From NCBI GenBank assembly GCA_002794735.1, contig NBAZ01000007.1, positions 682,001 through 746,000 on the forward strand: a stretch of 64,000 nt of DNA, in the 5' to 3' direction. Positions 12,883 through 25,330 of the stretch are shown piece after piece. Both the position numbers and the translations under genes were made by a program. Every line of letters starts with the position of its first letter. Within the stretch, counting starts at the first letter, position 1. Under the pieces are notes generated by a model. That model ran no database searches. It was given only the letters and a program-made list of their open reading frames with translations, and was not told the origin of the DNA. This DNA is from Pyrrhoderma lamaoense (lineage: Eukaryota; Basidiomycota; Agaricomycetes; Hymenochaetales; Hymenochaetaceae).

Positions 12883-13950
12883 CGAATGCAGCTGATGGTA
12901 ATACGTCTGTACCAGTACCTCGTCAATCGCGTCGTCGTGTTCAAGGACACGAGGAAGATGGAAGAACAGGAAGGGAGAAAGTTTCATCGTCGTCCATGTC
13001 GAACTAAGGTCATCTGTTTTCCCCCTCTTACCCATTCCGCCGTCCGTGTTTCCGACAGTCATCCTTCTTCTTGATCATCATGGGTCTTCCAAATCATATC
13101 AGGTTCTTTTGTCATCTCGACGTCTTCCGTGTGCTATTCAAACTCTTCTTTTTTTTGTTTTTTTTTGGGAGACAAGCGTACCATATTTTGGGATGTATGA
13201 CATGATCACGTACGTGCTGGACGTCTATATTGGATTGAATGGAGGAAGCTATATGGTCGGGGACGAAAAGGAGTAGAGTCAATACCCGTTATGGGTTCGG
13301 GCATTGTGGGGATCGACTGTGATGGGGGGAATGAGTGTGCTCTGGAGTCTACTATCAAGGTTAAGCTTTTGTCTTGGATTGGGGCGGGATGACGACGGAT
13401 GACGACGAATGTAGTCAAGGAGGAGGATGTGCGATGACGAGGAGGATGACGGCATGACGACAGACAGCAGGATTTGGGAGGGAGGAACTCACGGTTCTGG
13501 AAATAAATTTAGGGTCGTGATGAGGATGGGCCCTAGAATTGAAGTATGTGGACGTCTGGCTGTATGGTTCGGTCGGGACGTTATTCAACACGGTTCTTTA
13601 TTTCCCTTCGGCTTCAAGCACAGTGGCTGTCGGGTGGTCTCGAGTCGATGATCTATCACCACACGCACAAACACTCACTCACATTTCTCTGGGACGTGGT
13701 ACAAAGTGAACGACGTCATATCCAAATAGCCATTGCGTTGGGTAGCACATCGTCATTTGCCGTCTGCCCAGAGTTCTCGACTTTTTTGGGACTTTAAACG
13801 AGTCTCGAACGTGGACACGTTTGCGTCTTCTTGTCCTTTTGAAATGGTATTTTGAAGTGTTCGATGCCTTCGGGAGTCAACGTGCCTCATTCGTTTTCCG
13901 CCGCGCTTTTCCGCTCACCCTTCCAAAGTTGTTATCAGCCATCCATCCGC

Positions 13951-13986
13951 CCGCCCGTCCGTCCGCCCGTCCGTCCGCCCGTCCGT
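13951..13986. repeat. 12-bp tandem repeat, three perfect copies
   Basis: The unit CCGCCCGTCCGT occurs three times end to end, flanked by partial copies. It is strikingly GC-rich within an AT/T-rich intergenic region. Confidence 0.85.
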
Positions 13987-15329
13987 CCTTCGTCATATCC
14001 TCCCGCCCTCACATCCGCCTTCACCTGCTTAATCTTCCCTCTTTTTGATCGTCTTTCCCCCTTTTTATTCTCTATTCGTTCACCCTCCGTTCCCGATTCG
14101 GTCTTCGTTCTTTCAACCCCTTGTTTCTCTCTTTCTCTCTCCCTTTCTGGTTGTGTCTTGGGTTCCCTTCTATTCGAATAAAGGGGTTGAGGGAGAAAGC
14201 ATGTATCCACGTCTTGCAAACCATCCCTTTTCTCCCTTTTTTTTCTCGTTCAAAAGGAAACAGATGGGATAGAAACGAAAAAAAGTAAAAGATATCATCA
14301 TAACTTTCCTCTATCTCCTTTTTTTTTCATTCACCGAAAATTGATCTGAGATCCGTTTTCTTTCCTCTAACTCATCACTTCGCGCTTCTCGTTGCACACA
14401 CGAATAACCCATATTTGCCACCCTTTTCCTCGCTTTTTGTCCTTTTATTTGTATGTAAATGTATCTCCTCCGTATCTTCTTGTTTCTCTCCGTCTGGTCT
14501 CCTTTTTTTTTCGTTATCCATCGTCAGCTGTTCGTTATCCATTGTTCGTTGTCCATTGTCCATTGTTCCGTTGTCTCGTTGCTTCGTTGTCTCGTCTCGT
14601 TTTTTTCCGCTTTGTGTATCTTGTCGTCTTGTGCTCAATCTCATTTTTCAATCTTGGGATATTCTCTATTTCTATAACTCTTCCTTTTGCTGCATCTGCA
14701 TCTACGAATACTCCTTTCGTTTTCTAATAGTTATTTCCGCTATCTCAGGAACTACCCTTTTTTTCTTCCTTTTCTATCTTTTCCCTCTCTTTTTTTCTCT
14801 ATTTATCTCATTTGGGGTTATTATATCATATGGTCATCTTTCTCTTTCACTCTCATCTTAACATCTCAATCATACTCTCATGTTCACAATCTGGCTCACG
14901 AAAATTCTCCTTCGGTCCCCCCCTTTCTCTTCTCTCTCATCTTGTATTGTATTCACTTCTCCTTCTCTCTTCCAACCTACTTCGAGAGAGAAAGTGAAAT
15001 TATTCCCTTTTGTACGAATATATATATTATACATGTATATATAACTATTCCAGAAATTCCACATGCATTCTTTTTTGGCAAATATTGTAGCATCACCTCC
15101 CCCCCCCCTTCTTCCATGTTTTTCTGGTCTTTTGATTTCTTTCGGTCTCGGTTCTCTCTGCACAAATACGTTTTTCCTCCTTTCTCTCTTTTTCTCTTTC
15201 TCTTGGACCCGAGTTTTTTTTCCCCCACAACATAGTGCATAGTACAATGATACATTATGTATATATCATATCATATCATATTGGCATTATAACATGTTGG
15301 CATCTCAATTTTTACTTTTTTCTTTTCCT

Positions 15330-15357
15330 CCTCTCTCTCTCTCTCTCTCTCTCTCTC
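15330..15357. repeat. (CT)n microsatellite
   Basis: About 14 CT dinucleotides in intergenic DNA, embedded in a T/C-rich tract. Confidence 0.9.
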
Positions 15358-16218
15358 CTCAGTTTATCTGTTTGTATACTATACGTTCACGTTACCAAAT
15401 GCCACCGTTGAGAAAGTTGTAGTTTTTGATATCATCAGTATAGTTTTAAGTTTATGTGTCTGTGTGTCTGTATAAAGTAGGGGTTGGTTGAACAAACACG
15501 AAATAAGTTCTTTGTTTCCTTACTCGATTTTGCTTCTTCTTTAACTTTTTCTACTTTTGTTTTTCTTGGATGAGAAGCTTGAGAGAAAGATCGTTGTACA
15601 GGGTTCACAAAAAAGTTCGTTTAAAGCCAAGTGAGAAGAGAGCTAAGGATGATTTATTAGGTTATCGTATATGTTATATATTATGCATTATATTATATAC
15701 GGTGTAGGTTGTATATTGTGGTATATAGAATATGGAATGATAGATCACTTTTCGAAAAAAAGGGGAAAAAACACGATTTTAGTATGTTGTGCGAGGGGTT
15801 TGTGACAATAAGCCCAATCATTCACTTTCTATTCCTAATTCTCTCTCTTTTCTAGACTTGTAGAAGAAAAAAGAAGAGGATAGGGAAAGTATCTTCTCCC
15901 CTTCCCCTTCCTTCCTCTCATTTCCTATACAGTATAGACGTACCTTGGGTTTAGGTGTGCTCACTTGTTACTACAACTTATAGAGACAAAAAATAAAAAG
16001 ACTGGTAAAGTAGGATAACGACTCCTTCCTTCATTCTCCCTTTTACTATACATATATAATATATTGTACGATATGAATATGAACAAACCATTCCTTTTCT
16101 CCTCTACCAGTTCAATAACCAACTACCTCCCCAAGCCATTTTCCCTCTCCCTTCTCCCTTCCCTCCTCCGCTCTGTCTATCCATCCATCCATCTTCGCTC
16201 ACTTAGTCACTCACGTAT

Positions 16219-18450
16219 TTACTTAAACTCGGGCCTAGCAAACCCATTACTCCCAAACCAAAGTCCCTTGGTCATATACTGATAATAAACAAAAGGGAAG
16301 AAATCCTTCTTGAGGTAGTAAAATGCTTTTCTAGGGACAGATTGGTCGCCTAGGACGTCCGCGAACGTTTCTTTCGGGACCCCGCCGTATTTGAACTCGG
16401 CGAGCATGAGGTGGCCGTAGTCTGTTAAGAGCTGTTTTTTTTCCAATGTTAGGTTAGGTTAAGGGAAAACGATGATTTATTGGAGTTAGTGATTTTCAAA
16501 ACTCCCAAACAAAATATGAATCCAACACTTACCGGACAACTCGTATATCCATCATACTTCGCCTTTCCAACTTCCCCGCTCTCCACGAGCTGGAACAAAT
16601 TCTCGACGAGTACAGGGGCCTGAGAGGTAACAGCAGCAGCCGTCTTACTAGTCGGCAAACTCGAACAATCCCCAATAGCAAAAACGTTCCCATATTCCTC
16701 TTTCTTATGCCTCAACGTCTCCTGATCAACGCTCACCCAACCAGCTTCGTCCGCCAACGGACTCTGCTTGATGACTTCCGGAGGTCCCATAGGTGGTACC
16801 GCATGAAGGAGTGTGTACTCTGTTTTGACGAGTTCTTCTGTGGCGGGGGATGAATCTGCGGAAGAAGAAGGAGGAGGAGGGATCGTTTTCTTGAATGTTG
16901 CTACCCTGTTCGTAGTGTCGATAGAGACGAGGTTGTGTCCGAAGGAGGCAGGTATGCCGCGAGATTTTCGAAGAGCGTCTAGTGCGTCGGAATATTTCTT
17001 GACGGCAAACATACTTGGCATCCCAGTCCAGAACTCGACTTTCACATTATCCCCGCGTTGTGTTCGTCGGAACCGGTCCCAAGCCATGTTCAGGATCTTT
17101 TGCGGTGCTGTTGTTGTTGTTGTTGTCGTTGATTTTCATTTTCGTTGTTGTCGGTTTTCAAATTCGAGTTAGGACACGGTTTTTTTTTTTGCGGGATTAG
17201 TGTTTAGTTTCGTTATTTATTTTAAAGTTCGAGTTTCAGGGTTGAAGATATTTGAAGGGAGATTAGATAGAGTTTGAGTTTTGAGGTTGTTTTTTTGGAA
17301 ATCAAGTTGTCAGTCCAAGAACGTCTAGGCATGAAGAAACAAATGGGAAGGGTCATCAAGAAAATGGGGGAGTGAGCTGTCAACTTGACAAGGGGAAGTG
17401 ATGAAATCCATTGAAAATGTATTTCAAGTGCTAGTAGAATCATAAAAAGAGAAAGGTCTTTACTTACCTCCGGCACACTTAATCACGCCCGCAGGTTGCG
17501 TAAAGATAGCTTTTCCATGTCTGAGCGCTTCAATATCATTCCAAGTCTTGTCGCAAGTCTCATATGAATAAATGGACGATACTCCGGAAGCCGGGTCCGC
17601 AAGTGCCTGGGACAGACCCTCAATCCCACCCCAATTGATTTGTAAACCGGTTGCTACGACAAGGATGTCATATCCCAATTTCCTACCAGATGTGAGGGTG
17701 ACGGAGGATGCGCTGGGTTCGAAAGCTTTGACGTTTTCGGGTACGTGTGTGATGTGTTTGGGGATAAGAGAAGCGAGTGGACGACGGAGGGAGGTTTTGT
17801 CTTTTAGTCCTGCTCCGACTAGTGTCCTAGATAATTAAAATGTGAGAAGGGTGTAATAGGAAACGATCAATGTAATTCCAACCCCCCTCCCATCGATCAT
17901 AGTCATCAATCAAGACCTGTCAGACGGTTAACTGCGAGAGATGGCTTTGGAGAAGGGGGGGCTGTTGGTTCTCGTACAAAACACTAACTCACCATCCAGG
18001 CTGTGTGCGTGTATTTTTGAAAAGGTATCATAACATATATATCATATAAAAGCACAAGGACCCAATCAGTCATCACAGTTCGTTCTCGGGTGGCAAGGGA
18101 TTTAAAAGAAAGGTGGAGCGAGTGGCCGTGCAGAGGGAAACAGTTCGACGAATCATACCTGATAGTGATGCCACTCTGCTGCATCAACGACGGCTACGTC
18201 GCCATCAGCAAGAGATTTCCCAGCTTCCTTGAAGCGGTTGTATATTTGGTTCGATACGCTGATTCCCGCAGAACCTAAACAAAATTCATATTGAAATCAA
18301 GCGCCTTCTTTGTAAAAGTTGAAAAAGGTAGTAGAGTAGATAAGGGTGTTTACCTGCACCGACAACGAGCACCTTGAATTTATCCTTCGATGATGATGAG
18401 GCAGCAGTACTTGCCAACCTCGAGCCTACTTGTCTCAGTAAAGCGGACAT
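16219..18450 (-). CDS. SQR: Sulfide:quinone oxidoreductase, mitochondrial
   Basis: The enzyme oxidises hydrogen sulfide at the inner mitochondrial membrane and passes electrons to ubiquinone. Exons in transcript order: 18354-18450, 18159-18274, 17993-18000 (8 nt), 17468-17826, 16533-17107, 16219-16431. Every phase closes and the product is 455 aa, close to the usual ~450. The N terminus (MSALLRQVGSRLAST) looks like a mitochondrial presequence. FAD-binding VVGAGSAG lies at residues 29-36. The two redox cysteines expected for the family are present: Cys191 in VIKCAGGAPQK and Cys384 in GYTSCP. An FAIGDCSSLPTSKTAAAV segment (second FAD contact) and a C-terminal KGLWFG segment complete the pattern. 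I chose the start at 18450; an in-frame ATG at 18510 would add 20 residues that weaken the targeting signal. The gene diverges from the MSO1-like gene. Confidence 0.95.
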
Positions 18451-19006
18451 TGCTTTTTGAGGATGGAGAAAGATGTGGTGTGGGATTAGAGTTCGACCGG
18501 GACAGAGCATATAATCTATTGAAATATTATAAATTTATATTATTTTTTCTCGACTGAACTTCCTTTCTCCCTTCCTGATCACGGCATCGTTTGCTCACTC
18601 ACGCAAACGTTGAAATTTCGCAATTCCAGTGCCATCAATCACATGACCAGATATTGACTAACTAGGGAGACCTTGAGCCGACTGAGTTACATAAGCACTG
18701 TATGTTGCCACTCTCTGGTTGCTACAATTAAGGATCAACTACATCTACTACTACTACGACATAGCCTGAGATAGTAACACAGGTCTCCTGTCTCTATCCT
18801 TTCCCCTCTTCCTCTTTCCTCATATTTCTTTCGGCTGCCAGCTGGTCTGCGCGTGGTGTACTATAATTTCACTTATATTCTCTTCGTCTTCAATCTAGGT
18901 CTTTTAGGATTTTATCTTTCTGGTTTCTTTACTCTTTGTACGACTACTATCTCTATTATCACAACAAACACAGTCACGATTCTCGGCTGCGGATAGATTG
19001 AAGATA
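18451..19006. promoter_or_regulatory. Shared divergent promoter, SQR / MSO1-like
   Basis: These 556 bp separate two start codons facing away from each other, so both promoters must lie here. The SQR side is AT-rich (about 18520-18550) and the other side carries C/T-rich tracts (about 18790-18900). No specific operator can be named. Confidence 0.5.
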
Positions 19007-21082
19007 ATGCTACCCTCAAACCCTCGAGCACCAAGTAGAAGTAGATCAATAGCAAGACAACCTCCATCTTTTTCTAACACTACATCCACCTCTGCTCGCT
19101 CAAGATCGGCTAGCCGCCCAACAGACTATCCCTCTCGTCCCTCAGTTGATAGCTCAAACTCTCAGTATAGCTCTCGTAGAGATGCTCAGCCAACCAAACA
19201 AATTCATACTCAACGTTCTATGGGCGCGCTGACTTCATCTCGTGCTAAGAGATCTATGGATGCCCCTCTTCCTCCTCCACTACCCCGCCTAAACCCAAAC
19301 AATCATGCTTCTGCGTCCTCAGCTTCACCCTACGCCCGCCCTCCTCCATCAAGAGATTCTGATACATCTTCTTCCTCGGCTCGGCAACTTCTTCTGGCTC
19401 ATCTTTCCTTGATAGGATGAAGCACAGGCGAAATCTTAGTTCATCACAATCTAGCTTTGAGATCGATAGAGACCCCCTCCCATCAAAACCTACCTCGTAT
19501 CAAGATAAGTATGATGCGGCCCAAATTGGTACGTTTACTCATAGTTATCCATCTGTTTCATCGAATACAATCACTGACAGTTTTCAATTGTCATTCATAA
19601 CCTTTGGCCCCATCCACGTTATCGCCTGCTATTGACAAATTCCGATGTCAATGCTAACAATGATCCTTACTTATCTATTTGTCTGTTTTTTTGTCTTGAA
19701 TAAAAACAGATTCTGGGCGCGGGAATGGGCCTGGACTTGAACAAGAAGCAAATGCGAATGACTTTGCCTCTTACGGGTATGCCATCTGGAATCGCGTTAC
19801 AACGGCAGCGAACAATTGGTCATGGTCTGGCAGTTCTACAAATAATAACAATGATAATGATAACGCATTGATCTCCGGAGGTTAGTACCTTTTACACACC
19901 CTTTCCCACTCACACTATTTCCCCTGCACCCTTTCGCTCACACCTTCTAATTCCGTCCGACAAGCGCAACCGTAACTAATAATAAACTTCTTTCTAACTT
20001 CTTTTCTCTTCTCGAATGAATTGATCCCGCCGGTACATCTAAATCGAAAAATCAAAAAATTTCATTCATTGATCGCAATATTTGTCACGAATGAAAATAA
20101 AGTCACACCAAACGCAGGCGACTCTGAGCTAACAAAGGTTCTGAAGGCGTACCATATCTCTAAGGTCCGTGACCGGTCGGAGCTCCCGGACTGGTTATTT
20201 GATGAGACGGAACGGGGGTTGACTAGGGCTTATCGCCGAGAGAGGAACTACGAGGACGGAGAGGGAGGTGGGAGGAGGAGTGGAGGAGCGAGAGGTAGAG
20301 ATGATGAATTCGGATTTGGAAGGTATAATGATGATAACGATGACGCAAGGGAGGATGGAAGACGAAGGATGTACGGTGACCGGGATCGGGAACGAGGAGG
20401 GAGGGCTCGCTAAGAGACGTGTACGATTCTGCTGCAACGACTGCACCCGGTGGAGGTGCTGGTGGGAGGAGAGGTGCGTACGCGAGCCTGGATTTGGACG
20501 TGGACGAAACACGTTCCATGCCGGATACGTCGTCAACCGGTATGGGGAAGAGCTCTAAAGCAACGGCGAGGCTTAAGGCGTTGCGTGATGCGAAGAGAAA
20601 AGCTGCATTTGGGAGTGGGAGTGGAAGCGTGGGGCGGGCTGAAGTGGGTGATGGGTCTAAATCTGAGTATGGATACGATTCTGGATCTAGGAGAGGGGGT
20701 GGAGGCGGGAGTGAAGATGGGGTCGACGTGGGTTTGGTGCTGGTAGTGGAGATGCTAAACGTATGGCTACGTCTACGAGAGCCACAAATAGAGCTATAGC
20801 GGCTACATCTACATCTAACTCTAATGCATATACCTACAGCAGTAACAACAACTATAACAACAATTCGACTAGCGAATACGAAAGACACTCAATGGGCGAT
20901 ATACCATCATCATCGTTACCTTCAAGCCGCCGGATAGACGACGTGGAGGTTGGAATGATGGTAGTACTTCGAGAGGGGCCATGTCGCCCTCAAGAGGAGG
21001 AGCTACGCGAGATTCTACTCCTGAAAGACCGTCAACCTCTATGTCTCGTGTAGGCCTACCTTCAAATCCTAGGAGACGGTAG
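19007..21082 (+). CDS. MSO1-like Sec1-binding exocytosis protein
   Basis: MSO1 proteins bind the SM protein Sec1 and support SNARE-mediated vesicle fusion at the plasma membrane. Exons: 19007-19528, 19710-19880, 20118-20322, 20397-20666, 20717-21082, about 511 aa. After an Arg/Ser-rich N terminus the diagnostic part is IWNRVTTAANNW followed, across an intron, by ELTKVLKAYHISK and ELPDWLF. This is the Mso1 pattern of a helix, then a lysine-rich motif, then a Pro-Trp-Leu box. The C-terminal half is disordered, with Asp/Arg-rich and Gly-rich stretches, a SSKATARLKALRDAKR helix and an Arg-rich end (SNPRRR). Frame must change by one base at about 19372-19416 and again at about 20880-20950. I could not place introns there, so missing bases are likely. 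The family call is from recalled motif similarity. Confidence 0.62.
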
Positions 21083-23081
21083 ACAGTGGACGGACGAGAC
21101 AAGCATTTAGATAGGTAGTAGATGGAGTAGATCCTTTCTATGTTTCTCGTCCTCTCCGATTCTAGGTCTTTTCAATCTTCCCCTCCCCCCCTCCCCCTAT
21201 CGTTCTACATAATCACATAGACACCTAGGCACCCGCAGCAGTTCTAGAAAAGAGTCTGTACATCATGCTGTACGTATGTACGTGTGGCTTTCACATTCAT
21301 AGGGCATCAAGCTTGCCTGCCTCCCTTATTCCCCCTTCATCTCTTCTTCTCTCTATTTAAATCTATAAAATTTATTTTTGTAACTCAGAAGAGGACTGGG
21401 CTGTAGTAAATTGAAAAGCGGGTGTATCGAACTACTCTTTCTTTTTAAAATTCAATTTTTCTCTCTCTTTCTTTCGGAAAGCGTCTATCAACGTTCTAGT
21501 CCCCCACGATCTCCCATTTTCTTTTGCGAGTGTATGTAGACCTGTGCATATACGTGTTAGTTTCCCGGTGTGATTTTAACATACTACGCGCAATTGTCCT
21601 AGTCCGGTCCGCGTATTTTGTTGTCGTGCAAATACGTACGTACGTATCGAAAAAGTGGACTACAAAGAAAGATAAGAATATAGTAGTATTATGACAACAA
21701 ATACGACCAATGATTAAACCATGTGTACAGGAGTATGTATTATTACCTATAAACTATTATTATTCACTTTTCACCAACGATTCCTTGTCCCCACCTTGTC
21801 CCCCCCCTTTTTTTTTTGTATCGTCCTGATATATAATATCCAAGTTTAAAAGCTCCAGAGATCAGATAAGTCCCAAGCACAGATACAAAGCCGAGGAACA
21901 AGTTAGAAGGGAAACTGAGGGAGGAAAGTAGAGCAACAGATAGCGCCCTTCACCCGAGAGCAGATTATATGCCCTTCTCACGAGAATTTATTAAAAGATG
22001 ACAAAAATGTGGACATACTTAATTAGTAGTGAGTCGTAGATAGTAGTGGGTAGAACTGAAAGCACGCGACGTTTTCATAAATTTTATTGGCGAAAGGCGT
22101 TGCCATTGGGGTTTTAATTCGGTCATGTCGGGCCCATGGAGAGAGCCAAGAATAGATTTTCATGGAAAGCATTCAAGCTTCGCTCCTCTTCACTACAAGC
22201 TCGAGTGACCAAGTGACTTGGTAACAGTCATGTTGACCCAGAACAGAGGAACCCTTTCTTCAGAGAATAATAGATCAAGTTTGATGGAAAGTAGCTGATT
22301 CGTTTACAAATTACATGTTATGAAAAAAAGTTCTCTTGTTCGGCGAACCATCGCCTTTCGTCGGCTCAGAGATCCCCTGGTAGCTAATCACGGAGGGAGA
22401 GCGAACAAATTTTGCTGATGCGTTTGAGAAAGTCACAGAGATGGGATCAGACAGTTGTCGTCGATTTGGTCGCATTTGGAGGGAAGATAGCAGTGTTACA
22501 TTGACCAATTATAGATTGATGCCTGACATTTAGCCGTGCGAGACTGAGCGAGTTGCTACTGGACGGTATGCATATGGGCAGCGCGGACAACGACCATTTG
22601 ATCTGCCCACGTTACCCTAGAGACAGGCGTAAGGGGGAGATGGGAAAGGAAGCAGTTTACAACTCCGACCCAGTCTCTGGGATCTGCGCTCCTTATAACC
22701 CGACCCCCTGGCTGCCCTCCCCGCTCCCACACCGCCGTGTCCCACTTCGTTCTTTCTTTCTACTTCCACCCTTTCTTTCTTTTCGTTTTCTTCAGGTTTT
22801 TGGAGTCGAGCCAGCCTCGACCAGACTTACCTTCATTAATTTGTGTGAGTTCTTTGGGTCTCTCCATTCAATCTGTGTCTCTAGAGCGCATAGACTCACC
22901 TACTGTCTCGATTAGATTACTTGCTCTTTGACAGACAGGCCGATACTGACCCGCTCTTCATTGCCTCTGGAGGACTAACTTTCTTTACGCTCTCAAGCAA
23001 CCACACCTCGACGGTTTTTCTAAATCTGTTTTGCTTCTGTTCCTTCGTCTGTATCCAAAACTTTGAGTAATCTAAGAAACA
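21083..23081. other. Intergenic region
   Basis: About 2 kb. The first half is 3' flank of the MSO1-like gene with C/T tracts and AT-rich segments. The part at about 22730-23060 is C/T-rich and lies immediately upstream of the cupredoxin start, as expected for a fungal promoter and 5' leader of a well-expressed gene. No open frame here shows recognisable motifs. Confidence 0.5.
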
Positions 23082-24579
23082 ATGGTGGCCTTTTCTGCAA
23101 TCTCGCTCGGAGCTATCCTCCTTGCTGCCCAATCAGCTGTGGCTATTCCCAAACCGGATAGTGCAATCGGCCAAGAAGTTGCTGTCTCTGCTCCAAATGG
23201 CACTCCAATCACCGATACTAAAGAACTTGCCTCGTGAGTTTTTCGTGATCTGTGAATGACTTTGGTTCAGTTTTGCTTATGTTGGTTCCTATACGACTGT
23301 GATCATCTTATGATCTTTGATACACAGACAGACCGCAGCTGAGGCAGCAGCAGCAGCAGCATCAAGTGCTTCTGAGATGGCTATGATGGGGGAAACTACC
23401 ATGATGGCAGACTCCATGACAGCGGATGTAACTTCTTCATCAGCGTATGTACAATACACCTCGGCTGCCCAAGACACCGCGTCCGTCAACTATAACCAGT
23501 ATACGACCTCATCTGTTGACTACAACCAGTATACGACTTCATCTGTTGACTACAACCAGTACACAACGACTACAGCAGCTTATCAGTCGTCAAACACCGT
23601 TTCATACGGTTCCGGCAGCAGCAACTGGGGTAACAGCGGTTACAACGACTGTGTACAACGTAAGTTCAGATGTTAACCACTCATTGGATGAGTTCCTTAC
23701 CTATGTTATCCGTTATTAGAATGTATCGCATCGTTCGGTGCACCTGCAGCTACTTACACCCCTCCAACTTCGACCGATGACTCTAGTTCCGGGAACGGTG
23801 TGACGCACACCATCATTGTAGCGCCAACTCAAGGTGTCCTCCGATATGTACCCTTCGCAGTAAATGCATCTGTAGGAGACACAGTCAAGTTCATGTGGAA
23901 CGCCAACATGCACACCGTCACCAAATCCTCTGAGTTCTCACTATGCAACAAGACCGACTCGGATCCTTTCACATCTGGTGTTCAAAACAAGAGCTTCGTC
24001 TTCAACCAGGTCGTCAACTCTACGGATCCGACATTCTTCTACTGCGGTGTTCCCACCCATTGTCAAAAGGGCATGTTCGGTATCATTAACCCGCCCAATG
24101 CTGCTGGCGCCGCCACTTCTGTTGACAGCATGATGACATCTATCTCAAGCAACAGTTCTGATGTTGCTGCATGGGCCGCATATGCCCAGAAGTCTACGTC
24201 TGGTAGCGCTGCCGCTGCTGGGTGGGGTGGAAGTATTGACATGGCTAGCATCCCTGATGAAGCTCGTGATGTCTTCGCTGAGAACGTTCTTTACACTCGA
24301 ACCTTCCTCGGTATGAACAAGGATGTCCTCGCGTCTGATGGTTCTGTAAACCTTGGTGCCAACGGAGGATCCCCATTGATGATTCCCCAGGATATCTCTG
24401 CCGTCGCTTCATCATCGTCTTCTACTGATTCGTCTGCCTCTGCGACTGGTTCATCCTCAGCTGCCGCACAATCAAGCACAGGAACTACGGTTGCTGCAAC
24501 TAGCGGCGCACGCGGCTTATCAACATCATCAGCCCTGGCAGGTGTCATTGCTTTCGGAGCAGCTCTCTTTGCGCTCTAA
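23082..24579 (+). CDS. Secreted GPI-anchored cupredoxin-like Ser-rich protein
   Basis: Exons 23082-23233, 23328-23659 and 23720-24579 join in phase to give 447 aa. Residues 1-21 form a signal peptide (AISLGAILLAAQSAVA core). An Ala-rich segment and three near-copies of the decapeptide SVDYNQYTTS follow. A cupredoxin domain (about 189-285) carries a complete type 1 copper ligand set: His226 in NMHT, and Cys270, His275 and Met280 in CGVPTHCQKGM. The Ser/Ala-rich stalk ends in a hydrophobic C terminus (LAGVIAFGAALFAL) after small residues, consistent with a GPI signal. Fungal proteins of this class sit at the cell surface; their substrates are mostly unknown. The ligand set suggests electron transfer or copper binding rather than a degenerate fold. 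Confidence 0.9.
23494..23578 (+). repeat. In-frame 30-bp tandem repeat in the cupredoxin gene
   Basis: Three near-identical copies encode SVNYNQYTTS, SVDYNQYTTS and SVDYNQYTTT between the signal peptide region and the copper domain. The last two copies are nearly identical at DNA level, so recent expansion is likely. Confidence 0.85.
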
Positions 24580-25330
24580 GGCTTCCGATAAGTGATCAAA
24601 ATGATGATATGACAATCACGCGCGTTTGTACATACCTGTAGGAGTTGTTTCATGGACTTGGCTTTGGCTTTTTAGAGATTATGGACTGTTTTGTTTCTGC
24701 ATTTTATTATTCTTCTAGTTTCGGACGACTTTTTAACCTTGAAGCATTACTTATACCGTCTTTTTTTCGTCGTACGTATACGCCATGATAACTGAGCGTG
24801 TAGGTTGTTTTTAATTCGGACTCTTTCTGTTCTTTTCCAGCGTAAAGCTTGTTTAGTTACTATTCTTTTTTCCAGACATGCTGCATTTGATTAGCAACTT
24901 AGCTTCATGTTTTTATATTCCATATCAAAACTTTACGAAGTGGCCCACCATACGTTTTGACACTGAAAGTTTTTGAGAGAATTTTGTCATGTCAGGCTAA
25001 TTATATATGATACGGGACAAGGTTAAGCGAGTGATTGATGAGGTTGAACGTGAGGCTTCTAGCCCTTAAGTGATGTAGAGCTGCGCGATCAAGTACCATG
25101 CACATTGTCACTACTAATAATTGTTATTTCCCTTCAATAAGGTGCGCTTGTTAGCTGCCGCCGGGTTTTAAGGGATCGTTCAACCTTACACTGCTTACAC
25201 CGCCTTGCTTCCACGATATAGTAAACATCACTGCGGAGAATACGTCCTGAATGTGCATATAGATGTTAAGCAAGAACATTATATATTCTCGTATCTTGTG
25301 TTATACCCCAATAAGATTGCGATACCAAGC
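24580..25330. other. Intergenic region
   Basis: 3' flank of the cupredoxin gene and promoter of the Zn2Cys6 regulator, both transcribed rightwards. T-rich stretches occur after the cupredoxin stop. No gene or repeat is seen. Confidence 0.5.

Larger units (their letters stand above)
12883..16218. other. Intergenic region, low complexity
   Basis: About 3.3 kb between the Ser-rich gene and the 3' end of the SQR gene on the opposite strand. It holds a frame possibly continuing the Ser-rich gene to 13005, a 12-bp tandem repeat (13951-13986), long T/C-rich stretches (14040-15240) in which many Ser/Phe/Leu open frames are artefacts of composition, a CT microsatellite (15330-15357) and AT-rich TATA repeats (15240-15290, 15660-15730). 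I see no gene. Confidence 0.5.

Noticed and set aside
14415..15235. Plus-strand Ser/Phe/Leu-rich frames of 148 and 182 codons, resembling membrane proteins
   Set aside because: They are produced by a long pyrimidine-rich tract, overlap each other in different frames, and show no conserved pattern.
20195..20888. Minus-strand 221-codon frame opposite the MSO1-like gene
   Set aside because: It is antisense to exons with clear MSO1-like motifs and consists of Ser/Pro/Ile low complexity mirroring Gly/Arg/Asp-rich coding DNA.
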